Source: JAFGAS01 sp963809875
GTDB taxonomy: Bacteria; Desulfobacterota; Zymogenia; Zymogenales; Zymogenaceae
Direction: 5' to 3'
Length of the DNA stretch: 64,000 nt
Assembly: GCA_963809875.1 (NCBI GenBank)
Contig: CAWELC010000007.1
Coordinates: forward strand, 310,001-374,000
Shown: in pieces, positions 28,060 to 37,098 of the stretch
How the letters are laid out: every line of letters begins with the position of its first letter
Position numbering within the stretch: the first letter of the stretch is position 1
Made by a program: the position numbers and the translations under genes
The notes under the pieces: generated by a model
What the model was told of the DNA's origin: nothing
Seen by the model: the letters and a program-made list of their open reading frames with translations, nothing else
The model's database searches: none

Positions 28060-28872
28060 TCAGACCCCGTAGTGGTCGCGGATGAGCCGCTCGACGAGCC
28101 GCCGGGGCAGCAGCTTGACGAGAAAGCTTGTGGATGCCGCCCCCTTGCCGGCGACGTAACGGAGCTTCGGGTTCTTCGCGCGGATGACCCCCAGCACCAC
28201 GCGGGCCACGTCCCGGGGCGGCCCGGCGTTTCCGACGGACCGATTGATGGCCTCACACGCCGCCGCGAAACCCGCCTTATTGTGAGGCATCTGCGCGTCG
28301 CACATGAGGCGATGCTCGCCGATATCGGTCCGGATGTCTCCCGGCTCGACGACCACGACCCGGATATTCTGGGAGAAAAGCTCGAGGCGCAGCGCCTCGG
28401 AGAGCCCCTCCAGGGCGAACTTGGACGCGCAATAGAAGGTCTGGTAGGGGATGCCGATCCGCCCGGCGAGCGACGTGACGTTGATGATCAGTCCGCCGCC
28501 CGCGTCCCTCAGGTGGGGCAGCGCCGCGCGGATGACGGCGCCGGCGCCGAAGAAGTTGGTCATCATGATCTTTCGCGCCTGCTCGTCGGGCATTTCTTCG
28601 AAAGGGCCGATATGGCTGATGCCGGCGTTGTTGACCAGGACGTCGATCCCGCCGTGGATACGCGCCGCCTCCGCGACCGCGCCGGGAACCGACTGGATGT
28701 CGGTCACGTCCATTTTGACGAACGTGACGGCCGGGTTCCTTTTCAGGTCGTCCGGGAGCCCTTGGGGCTGCCGGGTCGTCCCGACGACCGAAAGTCCATT
28801 CTCGGCAAGCATCAGCGCGATCGCCTTCCCGATGCCCCGGGAGGCCCCGGTGACAAGGACTCTCTTGTTCAT
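28060..28872 (-). CDS. Classical short-chain dehydrogenase/reductase
   Basis: 270 residues. RVLVTGASRGIGKAIALML is the NAD(P)-binding TGxxxGIG motif, with VLVNNAGISHIGP, the catalytic NVTSLAGRIGIPYQTFYCASKFALEGLSEAL (Ser, Tyr-x-x-x-Lys) and VEPGDIRTDIG. The basic residue after the second strand (TTRQPQG) suggests NADP preference. The C-terminal region (KLRYVAGKGAASTSFLVKLLPRRLVERLI) is typical of membrane-near SDRs acting on lipids or retinoid-like substrates. First gene of a six-gene minus-strand unit; its promoter is at 28959-28987. Confidence 0.88.
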   Translation of the reverse strand: MNKRVLVTGASRGIGKAIALMLAENGLSVVGTTRQPQGLPDDLKRNPAVTFVKMDVTDIQSVPGAVAEAARIHGGIDVLVNNAGISHIGPFEEMPDEQARKIMMTNFFGAGAVIRAALPHLRDAGGGLIINVTSLAGRIGIPYQTFYCASKFALEGLSEALRLELFSQNIRVVVVEPGDIRTDIGEHRLMCDAQMPHNKAGFAAACEAINRSVGNAGPPRDVARVVLGVIRAKNPKLRYVAGKGAASTSFLVKLLPRRLVERLIRDHYGV

Positions 28873-29173
28873 GGATCATCCTCCCTTTTTCGGCCGGGAC
28901 GAGACAGTCCGGGTAGGCCGGGCCGACGAGCGATTGTGTTTAGCGCGATGTGTCTATCAGTATAGGGAAATAAGCCTGGCGTGTCAATCGGTATGGCGCG
29001 CGTCCCGCCGGAGAAAATCAGATGAGGGCGACGCACTCCCCGCGCGCGCCCGTCCGCGGGCGTCTCTATGACGGCCGCGTCCGAAGGCGATTTCCATTGT
29101 CGCCCGCTCAGAATCCTGATATAGTTGGCTTTTTGTATTTCAATCCATCGGGTTTTATTACATCGGACGCGAC
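28873..29173. other. Divergent intergenic region
   Basis: Besides the minus-strand promoter at 28959-28987 I see no gene. The right part (29100-29170) is AT-rich and probably holds the MFS promoter, but no box pair stands out. Confidence 0.4.
28959..28987 (-). promoter_or_regulatory. Sigma70-type promoter of the SDR-DUF72-hydrolase-VOC unit
   Basis: TTGACA (28982-28987), 17-base spacer, TATACT (28959-28964), all on the minus strand, about 87 bases upstream of the SDR start codon. Confidence 0.75.
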
Positions 29174-30352
29174 ATGAACAGAGCGGCGATTGCCTCATAC
29201 TTCTCGATTCTCTGTTACGGGATGAGCATCACGATGATCGGCCCCGCGCTCGGATCCGTGGGAGAGACCTTTCTGCTTTCTCCCGCGCGTCTCGGCCTCT
29301 TCACGACGCTCCTCTCGGCGGGCCTCCTGCCTGCGGTCCTCCTCGGGGGATACGCCGTCGATCGATACGGCGCCAGGGTCATCGGGGTGGCGGGCCAGGC
29401 GCTGCTGACCGCGGGCCTCGTCCTTTTTTCGATTGCCCCGAGCTTTCCCGTGGCGCTGGCGGCGTTCTTTCTGCTGGGGGTCGGCGGCGGCAGCATCGAG
29501 ATCGTCACCAACACCGTCGTTTCCGAGCTCTATCCGCACAAGCGCGCCTCGGCCCTCAACCTGCTGCATGCCTTTTTCGGCATCGGGGCGCTGGCGGGGC
29601 CTATCGTCTCCGGGGCCCTCATCGACTCGGGCATCATGTGGGAGGCGGCCTACCGGATTCTCGCGGGCCTGTCCGCCGCCGCGACTCTGCTCGTGGCCGT
29701 TTCCCCCTACCCCGCGCGGGTCGCCGACTCACAGAAGGTCGATTTCTCGAACTTCCTGGCGATCGCCAGGACCCCCGTTGCGCTGCTGTTCGGAGCCGTT
29801 ATTATCGTATATGTCGGCGCGGAGATGGGAATCAATTACTGGTCCGTGCTCTACCTGACCCAGCGCCACTCCCTCACACTGCTCATGGCCGGCTCCTTTC
29901 TCTCCTATTTCTGGGTGGCGATCACCGCGGGGAGGTTCGTGGTCTTTTTCGCGGCGAAAAAGATCGGGGATCGCCTGCTCCTCGTGATGCTCACCGCGGG
30001 TTCCCTGCTGGCCTACGCCCTCTTTTTGACCGCGGGCCGGGGGTGGGTTTCCGGGCTCGGCCTGACGCTCGTCGGACTCTTCTTCTCCGGGATCTTCCCG
30101 ACGGCCCTGGGGCTGGGGGTCAATCGGTTCTCCCACGTCCCCGGCACCATAACCGGCTTCCTCATGACCTTCATGGGCTGCGGTATGCTCATCTTTCCCT
30201 ATATCGTCGGACTTATCACGGACGTCTCCTCCCTCTTTTCGGGGATGCTCTTTATCCTTGTGCTCCTGGCCTGTCTGACCGTACTCACCGCCCTGGTCGC
30301 CCTGAAGAGGGGACCGTCCAAGGGTACACTGCCGACCCCCCGGCCCGTCTGA
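29174..30352 (+). CDS. MFS transporter
   Basis: 392 residues with about 12 hydrophobic helices. GGYAVDRYGARVIG between helices 2 and 3 corresponds to the MFS motif A (G-x-x-x-D-R-x-G). Also seen are LLGVGGGSIEIVTNTVVSELYPHKR and an internal LLHAFFGIGALAGPIVSG repeat of the fucose permease/FucP-like or BtlA-like group. Substrate cannot be assigned. Stands alone, divergent from the SDR unit; the region after it carries palindromic repeats and no partner gene. Confidence 0.85.
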   Translation: MNRAAIASYFSILCYGMSITMIGPALGSVGETFLLSPARLGLFTTLLSAGLLPAVLLGGYAVDRYGARVIGVAGQALLTAGLVLFSIAPSFPVALAAFFLLGVGGGSIEIVTNTVVSELYPHKRASALNLLHAFFGIGALAGPIVSGALIDSGIMWEAAYRILAGLSAAATLLVAVSPYPARVADSQKVDFSNFLAIARTPVALLFGAVIIVYVGAEMGINYWSVLYLTQRHSLTLLMAGSFLSYFWVAITAGRFVVFFAAKKIGDRLLLVMLTAGSLLAYALFLTAGRGWVSGLGLTLVGLFFSGIFPTALGLGVNRFSHVPGTITGFLMTFMGCGMLIFPYIVGLITDVSSLFSGMLFILVLLACLTVLTALVALKRGPSKGTLPTPRPV

Positions 30353-30401
30353 TACGGTTTTTCTCGATGTCATCCGTGACTGGATTAAGGACCGCAGGGA
30401 C

Positions 30402-30634
30402 GGGCCGCATGAATGCGGCCCTTACGGGTGCTAACCGGCTCGTCGATATAACTGTAGGGGCGGCTCGTGAGCCGCCCGTCCCTTTGCGCATTGGGTGGCA
30501 CGGGGATACCTGCGGTTGCCCATTTATCCGAGAAACCACCGGCAAGCTTCGCTTTGCCGGTGCCACCCACCCGCCGGGACTGCTACCCGGCACACCTTTA
30601 CAGCCTGTAGGGGCCCCACATGTGGTGCCCGTCC
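30402..30634. repeat. Cluster of palindromic intergenic repeats
   Basis: Four hairpins in about 230 bases. GGGCCGCAT/ATGCGGCCC is at 30402-30421. GGGCGGCTC/GAGCCGCCC is at 30458-30477. An outer GGGTGGCAC/GTGCCACCC pair (30493-30501 with 30560-30568) encloses ACCGGCAA/TTGCCGGT (30538-30561). GGGC..CCACATGTGG..GCCC is at 30611-30630. The second and fourth share the frame TGTAGGGGC...GCCCGTCCC, so they are copies of one REP/MITE-like family with variable cores. Confidence 0.65.
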
Positions 30635-30666
30635 CGGTTTCCTGAATCGTATACTTTATCAGCAGA

Positions 30667-30703
30667 AACGCCCTCGTTCTTTAAGAACGGGGGCGTTGTT
30701 TTC
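30667..30703 (+). terminator. Hairpin terminator
   Basis: AACGCCCTCGTTCTT (30667-30681) pairs with AAGAACGGGGGCGTT (30683-30697) with one wobble, followed by GTTTTC. It lies between the convergent MFS and membrane-protein genes and could serve the plus strand. Confidence 0.55.
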
Positions 30704-30722
30704 AGCCGCCAGGCCCGGCGAG

Positions 30723-32000
30723 CTACGCGGTCTCGGGGGCTGGGCTCCCTTTCACGGTCTGGCCGACAATCCAGCGCCAGGCGTCTTTCAGGTGCCTTCT
30801 GAAACGCTGATCGTGGATCTCGGGCGAGAGCCCGAGGAGCCTGGCGGTCGCCTCTTCGTGCCCCCGGTAGCGGGGAGGAAGCCCGAAGAGCACGCGCCGG
30901 TGCGATGAGTCTATCAGGCCGATAACGGAGGGGAAGAACGTCCCCCGGGCGATCCCTATCTCTTTCGGGTGCTCCGATACGACGACGCTGCGCCGGGCAA
31001 ATACCAGGAAGGGACGGTATTCGAAAACGAGCGATTTGGCGCTCCTCACCAGCCTCCCGTAACTCCGGTTGCGCACCCCCTGGATCCCGGACGAGGCAAA
31101 GGCCGCGACGTGCCGCTCCCGGTCGATATGGATATAGTGGTGCCGCCCCCCGAGCGTATCCAGGGCGATAACCCACCCGAAGACCCCCAGGCGGAACGAC
31201 CAGCCGAGGATTCGATACGAGACATAGAGGATCACGAACGAGAAGAGCACCCCGATGACCGGGCTTACCATCGCCCCGAGCATGAGGAGCCCGAAAATCG
31301 AGAGCCGAAACGACCGCAGGACCAGGCCCACGAAGGGGACGGGGGCCAACAGGATGAGGGTCTCGACGGCCCCGGCGGCAAGCCAGACAATCAAAAAGAA
31401 GACGGCCGCAATGACGGCCGAGACGACGATGGCCACGATCAACAGCGTCCCGACGACCCCGGTTATCGGGCTCGTCCCCGACCCGGCGGCCCAGGCCGCG
31501 GCCACGGGATTGGCCAGGTCCAGGAGATACGAGATCGTCTGCCCGACGGGCTCGAGGATCGAAAGGACAAGCCCCGGCGCGACAATGGCAAAGGCGATGA
31601 TCCCCGAGAACTTATGCTGGACGAAGTCCAGGGCGTCCAGCGGCTTTTTGAAGAACGGCGCCAGCTCCCCGATCGTGTCCTTGAGCGTGAGGAGGGCAAG
31701 GACGGCCAGGATCGCCCCCATAAACCAGAGCGAGAAGTACCACCTGACGGGCTTGCCTTCCTTTTTGGCCTTAAAGTACTCGATGCCGCCGACCACCACG
31801 AGTCCCACCAGCGGGGAGAGCGCCACACCGGTCAGCTCCGTGATCTTAAGCGCGATGTCGCTCCCTTTCTTCAGATACTGGTCGAGCGTCCCGGCGTCAC
31901 GCTGGACGGAATGGAGCCCGTCGTATTCGGCGCCGATGGCGCAGAGCGGAATAAACAGCGCGAGGATAACGAAAACTGCCACGACCCTATAGGGTTTCAT
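30723..32000 (-). CDS. Multi-pass membrane protein of unknown function
   Basis: 425 residues. An N-terminal signal sequence ends near AIGA (about residue 23). A short exported stretch (EYDGLHSVQRDAGTLDQYLKKG) is followed by about seven hydrophobic helices up to residue about 290, including a Gly/Ala/Val-rich VGTLLIVAIVVSAVIAAVFF. A C-terminal soluble region of about 135 residues (HHYIHIDRERHVAAFASSG to the end) is Arg- and His-rich. I recognise no family. It is monocistronic, flanked by the repeat cluster downstream and a divergent thioesterase upstream. The mixture of Ala/Gly-rich helices suggests a transporter-like or sensing role only by inference. Confidence 0.6.
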   Translation of the reverse strand: MKPYRVVAVFVILALFIPLCAIGAEYDGLHSVQRDAGTLDQYLKKGSDIALKITELTGVALSPLVGLVVVGGIEYFKAKKEGKPVRWYFSLWFMGAILAVLALLTLKDTIGELAPFFKKPLDALDFVQHKFSGIIAFAIVAPGLVLSILEPVGQTISYLLDLANPVAAAWAAGSGTSPITGVVGTLLIVAIVVSAVIAAVFFLIVWLAAGAVETLILLAPVPFVGLVLRSFRLSIFGLLMLGAMVSPVIGVLFSFVILYVSYRILGWSFRLGVFGWVIALDTLGGRHHYIHIDRERHVAAFASSGIQGVRNRSYGRLVRSAKSLVFEYRPFLVFARRSVVVSEHPKEIGIARGTFFPSVIGLIDSSHRRVLFGLPPRYRGHEEATARLLGLSPEIHDQRFRRHLKDAWRWIVGQTVKGSPAPETA

Positions 32001-32243
32001 TCTGCCCTCCCTCCGGGGAATTTGTCTCTGTCCGTCGGCCGGACCATTCCTCTTCTCTCAAACTAACACTACTGCCCACGGCGTCAGGTGTAAAGACGCT
32101 TCGCGTGTGTTTCTCGGCTTTCCTCAGTTTTGTTCTTGACACCCACGTATGATCTATGAGAGTAACGCACTATGGGACACGATTGTGTGACCGATGTTCC
32201 ACAAAAGACGAAATGCAGCGCCAAAAGGAGCGAAGGAGCGCCG

Positions 32244-32711
32244 ATGGACGACAGGCCGATACAGGACTATTATCCGGACGACATCGCCGTCTGCTTCGGG
32301 TGCGGGCGGCACAACCCCGAAGGACTGCACATACAGACCTACTGGGACGGGTCCGAGGGCCTCTGCCGGTTCACTCCGCTGCCCCGTCACGCCGCTTACC
32401 CGGGCGTCGTGTACGGGGGGCTCATCGCCAGCCTCATCGACTGCCACTCGGTCGGCACGGCCGTGGCCGCCGCCTACCAGAAAGAGGGACGGGAACCGGG
32501 AACGGCGCCCCTGATCCTCTTTTTCACCGCGCGCCTCGTGGTCGATTTTCTGTCGCCCGCGGCCGTCGGCGCCGAGATGGAGCTTCGAGCCCGGGTGACC
32601 CGGTTCGGCGCGCGTAAGGTCGTCATTTCCTGCTCCGTCTTTTCCGAGGGTATCGAGCGGGCCCGGGGCGAGGTGACTGCCGTACGGGCCGGAACAAAGA
32701 TCGGCACGTAG
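32244..32711 (+). CDS. PaaI-type hotdog thioesterase
   Basis: 155 residues from ATG 32244, chosen because GAAGGAG stands 7 bases upstream and the family starts here; a longer in-frame ATG at 32172 exists. CFGCGRHNPEGLHIQ is a Cys-bearing N-terminal motif common in PaaI-like proteins. HAAYPGVVYGGLIASLIDCHSVGTAVAA is the hotdog helix with the catalytic Asp region, then FFTARLVVDFLSPAAVGAEMELRARVTRFGARKVVISCSVFSEG. Predicted to hydrolyse acyl-CoA. Monocistronic. Confidence 0.82.
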   Translation: MDDRPIQDYYPDDIAVCFGCGRHNPEGLHIQTYWDGSEGLCRFTPLPRHAAYPGVVYGGLIASLIDCHSVGTAVAAAYQKEGREPGTAPLILFFTARLVVDFLSPAAVGAEMELRARVTRFGARKVVISCSVFSEGIERARGEVTAVRAGTKIGT

Positions 32712-32969
32712 CGGGCTCCCGTTAACCTCCCGGCCCTTAACGTCCCGCCCTCAGGGCGTCGGGATCCAGCCCGCCGGAGAACCGGGCCGCCACCGTAAAA
32801 TTGAACGCTGCAGACTCGATCCACCAGCCGGCAGAAAGCCTCGCCGCGCTCAGCCTTCGTGCGGTGGACTGTCTGCTCAATACGTCCCTTCGCCCGTCTA
32901 TCGGGTAGCGACTACTTCCTCTCTCCCTCTCGGACACCGCACCTATCGATATCCATTCGTGGGCGTCTG

Positions 32970-34463
32970 TCAAATTTTGAACGCTCCCCGGATCTTGAGA
33001 CCCTCGTGGGGCTCTCCCTCGACCTTGAGCTTTCCGGTGAAAAGCGCACTCTCCAGGCGCTTCTTCCCGAGGAGGATCGCGGCCCAGGTTCCGGCGGGGA
33101 TGATAAGGGTGACCTTTGCCCGGGGATCGAGCTTCCCCTTTTCCAGGAGTGCCCGATTGCCTTCAACGCGGATCGTGAAGAGCTGTTCGGGTACTCCGCC
33201 GTCCGCCGTGAGTTTGAGACCCGCGATCGATTTCCAGGCAGCCCCCTCGGGGGGCTCGAATCGCTCCATCAGCATCTCGGTCAGGGCGCCTGCCTGGACG
33301 GCGTATTTCGAGAGCCGCTCCCCGAAGAACGGGGGCTTGTTGGCAACAAGAAAGGACGCCTTCATCTCCTTACGGCGCCGCGCCCAGGCATAGAGGCGCC
33401 CGCAGGGACGATCGAGCTCCTCAAGGTATACCTCGCGCCTCGTCCGGGCGGACTTCTGGACGGCAAAGGCGAAGCGGAGCACCTCTTTCCCCTCGTCTCC
33501 CGAAAGGAGCGGCGGCTCTTCCCCCCTGACCGCGTCGAAGAAGTTCTCCGCGCTGGCGATAAAGCCGTCGGCCCAGTCTGATTTAACCTTCGGAAAGCGG
33601 CGCCATCCCTTCGAGGTGAAGAGGCTCACGGCTGGACCGCCGTGAATATTTCCGGTGCAGCGATGAACGAAAATGATCCCCTTGGAGCCGGTGATCTCGA
33701 AGGACTCGTCATTGCTGTAGTACTTCGAGGGAATGAGAAGGTCCGACGCATGGGCAAATTCACCGACGCCGAAACGCAACCCGTCCCTATACTTCCACAT
33801 GGCGCTCACGGGGCTGTCGACGATCCCGTCCACCGATTCGATCCACGCCGAGACCCGCTCGACCTCCCCCAGAAGGTACCAGGCGACGGCCCATTCGTGG
33901 TGCCCGTGATCGAACGTCTCCGAAAGCCGCCCCTCCGCGAACTCCTCGTAGCGCCAGTCGTAAGAGGGGGCGTCGATCTTCCAGCCGCCGTAGGGGCTGC
34001 CGATCATCTTCAGGCGAAGCAGCTGGGGATCCCCGATGACCCCGTCGTCGATCATCTTTTTTGCCAACACGATGGGGGGATAGCAGACGTAGATGTCGTT
34101 CACCTTGAAGACGATCCCCCCCTTCTTCGCGCACGCTATCATGCGGTCGGCGGAAGCGAGGCTCGTGGTCATCGGCTTCTGGAGCGAGATATGCTTTTTC
34201 GCCTCGACGGCGGCCGCCACCATCGGCTCGTGGAGCTTGTGGGGAGTGATGATCTCCACCGCGTCTATATCGGGATCGGCAAGCAGATCCCGGTAGTCGG
34301 CATACGCCCGCTCGGTCTTCCACTCCGACTTGCGAGCGGCCAGGAGCCCGGGGTTCGTGTCGCAAACGGCCAGAAGCCGGGCGCGACGATTCTTTCGATA
34401 GGCCAGGACGTGCAGATCGGAAATTCTCCCGCACCCGATAATGCCGACATTGATTTTATCCAT
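32970..34463 (-). CDS. Gfo/Idh/MocA oxidoreductase fused to an SCP2-like lipid-binding domain
   Basis: 497 residues. Residues about 1-350 are a Gfo/Idh/MocA dehydrogenase: VGIIGCGRISDLHVLAYR (NAD(P) Rossmann), DAVEIITPHKLHEPMVAAAVEAKKHISLQKPM (EKP motif with Glu replaced by Gln, Lys kept) and the second-domain segment GRLSETFDHGHHEWAVAWYLLGEV. Residues about 390-497 look like SCP2: LFTIRVEGNRALLEKGKLDPRAKVTLIIPAGTWAAILLGK, then LFTGKLKVEGE. SCP2 domains bind sterols or fatty acyl chains. The frame is clean, so this is a true fusion, not a junction error. It suggests a hydrophobic sugar or steroid-like substrate (inference). A hydrolase gene lies upstream, 58 bases away. Confidence 0.78.
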   Translation of the reverse strand: MDKINVGIIGCGRISDLHVLAYRKNRRARLLAVCDTNPGLLAARKSEWKTERAYADYRDLLADPDIDAVEIITPHKLHEPMVAAAVEAKKHISLQKPMTTSLASADRMIACAKKGGIVFKVNDIYVCYPPIVLAKKMIDDGVIGDPQLLRLKMIGSPYGGWKIDAPSYDWRYEEFAEGRLSETFDHGHHEWAVAWYLLGEVERVSAWIESVDGIVDSPVSAMWKYRDGLRFGVGEFAHASDLLIPSKYYSNDESFEITGSKGIIFVHRCTGNIHGGPAVSLFTSKGWRRFPKVKSDWADGFIASAENFFDAVRGEEPPLLSGDEGKEVLRFAFAVQKSARTRREVYLEELDRPCGRLYAWARRRKEMKASFLVANKPPFFGERLSKYAVQAGALTEMLMERFEPPEGAAWKSIAGLKLTADGGVPEQLFTIRVEGNRALLEKGKLDPRAKVTLIIPAGTWAAILLGKKRLESALFTGKLKVEGEPHEGLKIRGAFKI

Positions 34464-34521
34464 GAGACCCTCGCTGTCGAAATTCCAACGGTTCCTCTCA
34501 CCGGCTGATCTGACGGATCGG

Positions 34522-35412
34522 TCACGTCGAGAGGTTCTTTATCAGAAAATCGGCCTCCCGCTTGACCGCCTGCTGGAAGGGTTTGCCGACATAGATGTCG
34601 AAATGCCCGATATCGAGCTCCACGAGCTCGGCCTTCGGGGCCCGGGCCGCCGTCTTTCTGACCGCCGCCACCGGGATGAGGCTGTCCTTTTTCGCCGCGA
34701 CCAAAAGGAGGGGGCACGAGACCTGTTTCGCGTACCGGATCGGGCGGTACATCGTTACCGTCAGGAGGATGCGGGCGGGGCACTCGTTTTTCCAGGTCGC
34801 GTCCTTCGGGAGTATCGCCAAGAACCCCGGCATCGCGTCGGCCGTGTTCATGACGGCAAACTCATCCGGTGTTCCCACCATGGGGACGGTGTAGGGCTCC
34901 CGGAACGTCACCATATGCAGCAGATCCCTGAGCCCTTTAACCGTGGCCTTCAGAATAAATAGCGGTCCAAGGGTCCCGGCCGTCGCCAGACCGTCCACGA
35001 AGGGGACCTGCGAGACGACCGCCCTGATCTTCGGGTCCCCGGCCGCCGCCACGATGACGTGCCCGCCGGAAAACGACGACCCCCACAGCGCCATCCGGTC
35101 TCCGTCTACCTCCCGCAATCCCCGGACGTGCCGGATCGCGGCCTTCCAGTCGGCGATGTGCCGGCGGTAGTCCACGAGGTTTCGGGGGCGGCCGTCGCTT
35201 GCCCCGAAGTTGCGGTAGTCAAAGACGAAGACGGCTATTCCTCCGCCTGCGAATTTCTCGGCAAAGGCGGGAAGCCCGAAACTCTTTTCGGCCCCAAAGC
35301 CGTGGGCCATCACGACAACCGGGGGCCGTTTTGCGCCGTCCGGTAGATAGAGCCACGCCCCACAGCGGGTGCCCCGGCTCAAAAAGTCGATATCTTTTCT
35401 GGTAAAGCCCAT
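34522..35412 (-). CDS. Alpha/beta hydrolase (dienelactone hydrolase/acetyl xylan esterase-like)
   Basis: 296 residues starting at ATG 35412 (AGGAGG seven bases upstream). VVVMAHGFGAEKSFGLPAFAEKFA is the oxyanion region; GIAVFVFDYRNFGASDG follows; LWGSSFSGGHVIVAAA carries the nucleophile Ser in GSSFSGG. LLVAAKKDSLIPVAAV and IGHFDIYVG hold the Asp and His. A cap-like insertion (LKATVKGLRDLLHMVTFREPY) sits between. Family members hydrolyse esters or lactones. The gene lies between GH32 and the SCP2-fused oxidoreductase on the same strand, but a 154-base gap separates it from GH32. Confidence 0.82.
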   Translation of the reverse strand: MGFTRKDIDFLSRGTRCGAWLYLPDGAKRPPVVVMAHGFGAEKSFGLPAFAEKFAGGGIAVFVFDYRNFGASDGRPRNLVDYRRHIADWKAAIRHVRGLREVDGDRMALWGSSFSGGHVIVAAAGDPKIRAVVSQVPFVDGLATAGTLGPLFILKATVKGLRDLLHMVTFREPYTVPMVGTPDEFAVMNTADAMPGFLAILPKDATWKNECPARILLTVTMYRPIRYAKQVSCPLLLVAAKKDSLIPVAAVRKTAARAPKAELVELDIGHFDIYVGKPFQQAVKREADFLIKNLST

Positions 35413-35566
35413 CGCACGCCTCCTGCCGGAAGTAAATCGGAGAGCCCCCCCATCTCCTATGGAAGACTCCCTTCCCGTATTCTCTCGGGCGGAAACTCCC
35501 GAGAAGCCTTCGCATACCTTCCAGGAACGACAGTCTATCACCGGGGATGCCGTCGTATTGACCGCG

Positions 35567-37045
35567 CTATGCCGATCGGGGATCCAGCCGCCACCCGAAC
35601 AGCGATACCAGCCCAACGGCGCCGCCGCGCGAGAAGAGCCGTATCCGGTCGCAGGGGGCGTCCGGGAAAACGAGATCGGTCAGGACGGCTCGCCCGCCGT
35701 CCGCGAAGACTTCAACGCTGCATCGGTCCACGAGGATCCGGACATGGACACTGCCGTCCGCGGATGCAATGGGGGCCGCGTGGACCCCGGGGAAATGCCG
35801 TGAAAAATCGGTGACGCCGGAGTGCGACCGGTCGATCCAGATGCGCGACGCGGCAAGGTTACAGCCGATGACCGTCTCTTCCTGCCCGCCGCCGGTCAGA
35901 CCGATTCCGAAGTCGGGCCCGGGCGGCGCGTCCCATTGGGCGATGATCTCAAAGGCCCCGTCGGAAAGTTCCGCCTCGCGCACGATCCTGTCGCCGTCGA
36001 TGCGCTCGCCGGCCAGGCGGAACCCCCCCCTCCTGGCTCTTTCGAGCTCGACGACGGGGTGCGAGACCAGATGAACCTCACCCCCGCGTGCGGCAAGTCT
36101 CAGCTCGCGCGGGATGGTCATGGCACCCCGCCAGGGTGCGGTGGGGGTCTTCTGGGCGTAGTCCCAATTGCTCATCCACGCGATGAAGATCCTCCTGCCG
36201 TCGGCCTCGGGGACGTTGTTGTAGGTGATCCCCGCGTAGTTGTCCGCCCCGAAGTCAAGCCATCGGGCCGGGCCCGCGGGATCGTCGGCGGTAAAGCGCT
36301 CCCCGTCGAAATTTCCGACGAAATACTGACTCCCCGACCCCCCGCCGGGCGCCCCGCGCTTGACGCTCACCAGGAGCACCCACTTCTTATCCGCTTTTCC
36401 TCCCTCCACGGGAAGCTCGAAGAGATCCGGGCACTCCCACACTCCTCCGTGGGCGCCCTCGTGCCTCCCGAACTCTCCGGCCGGTGTCCAGTCCAGGAGG
36501 TTTTGCGATCGGTAGAAACGGACCCGGCCGCCCACCGTCAGAAGCATCACCCATCGCCCGGTGGGTCCGTGATAAAAGACCTTTGGGTCACGGAAGTGGA
36601 TCAGAAGGGGGTTTTTGATGATCGGGTTTGGGGAATACTTGTTCCACGTGAGGCCCCCGTCCGCGCTCACCGCGAGGCCCTGCCGCTGGAGTCCCCACTT
36701 GAAATAGGTAAAAACGGCCGCGAGACCGCCCTTGTCCGTGGGGAAGAGCCCGCTCGTGTTGCGATGATCGGCCACTATCGAGCCGGAAAAGATCGTACCG
36801 AGGCGATCGGGGAAGAGGGCGACGGGAAGATGGCGCCAGCCGATCAGGTCGGCGCTCTCGGCGTGCCCCCAGTGCATATGCCCCCAGCGGGCGCCGTAGG
36901 GATTGTACTGGTAGAAGAGGTGCCACCGGCCGTTGAAATAGACAAGGCCGTTGGGGTCGTTCATCCAGTTTCTTTCGGGCGTAAAGTGAAACCGGGGACG
37001 ATACCGGTCGCCATGAGTTTCGACGGGTGCGGACGAGCGGGGCAT
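35567..37045 (-). CDS. Glycoside hydrolase family 32 (beta-fructosidase)
   Basis: 492 residues from ATG 37045. The five-bladed propeller motifs are all present: WMNDPNGLVYFNGRWHLFYQ (Asp nucleophile in NDPNG), WGHMHWGHAESADLIGW, FSGSIV, HFRDPKVFYH (RDP transition-state stabiliser) and GVWECPDLFEL (Glu acid/base in ECPD). The C-terminal beta-sandwich (VHVRILVDRCSVEVFADGG) completes the family. Hydrolyses beta-fructosyl bonds of sucrose, inulin or levan. No signal peptide, so it is probably intracellular; no fructose transporter or kinase is adjacent. The longer upstream frame reads through the ligase stop and is not coding. Confidence 0.9.
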   Translation of the reverse strand: MPRSSAPVETHGDRYRPRFHFTPERNWMNDPNGLVYFNGRWHLFYQYNPYGARWGHMHWGHAESADLIGWRHLPVALFPDRLGTIFSGSIVADHRNTSGLFPTDKGGLAAVFTYFKWGLQRQGLAVSADGGLTWNKYSPNPIIKNPLLIHFRDPKVFYHGPTGRWVMLLTVGGRVRFYRSQNLLDWTPAGEFGRHEGAHGGVWECPDLFELPVEGGKADKKWVLLVSVKRGAPGGGSGSQYFVGNFDGERFTADDPAGPARWLDFGADNYAGITYNNVPEADGRRIFIAWMSNWDYAQKTPTAPWRGAMTIPRELRLAARGGEVHLVSHPVVELERARRGGFRLAGERIDGDRIVREAELSDGAFEIIAQWDAPPGPDFGIGLTGGGQEETVIGCNLAASRIWIDRSHSGVTDFSRHFPGVHAAPIASADGSVHVRILVDRCSVEVFADGGRAVLTDLVFPDAPCDRIRLFSRGGAVGLVSLFGWRLDPRSA

Positions 37046-37098
37046 AGCGACGCCTCGAAGAGAGGGTAGTGCCGCCTTCGCGGCGGACGGCCGATCCG

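Noticed and set aside
27787..28965. Long plus-strand frame across the SDR and DUF72 genes
   Set aside because: Antisense to two clearly recognised genes and without start signal or motifs.
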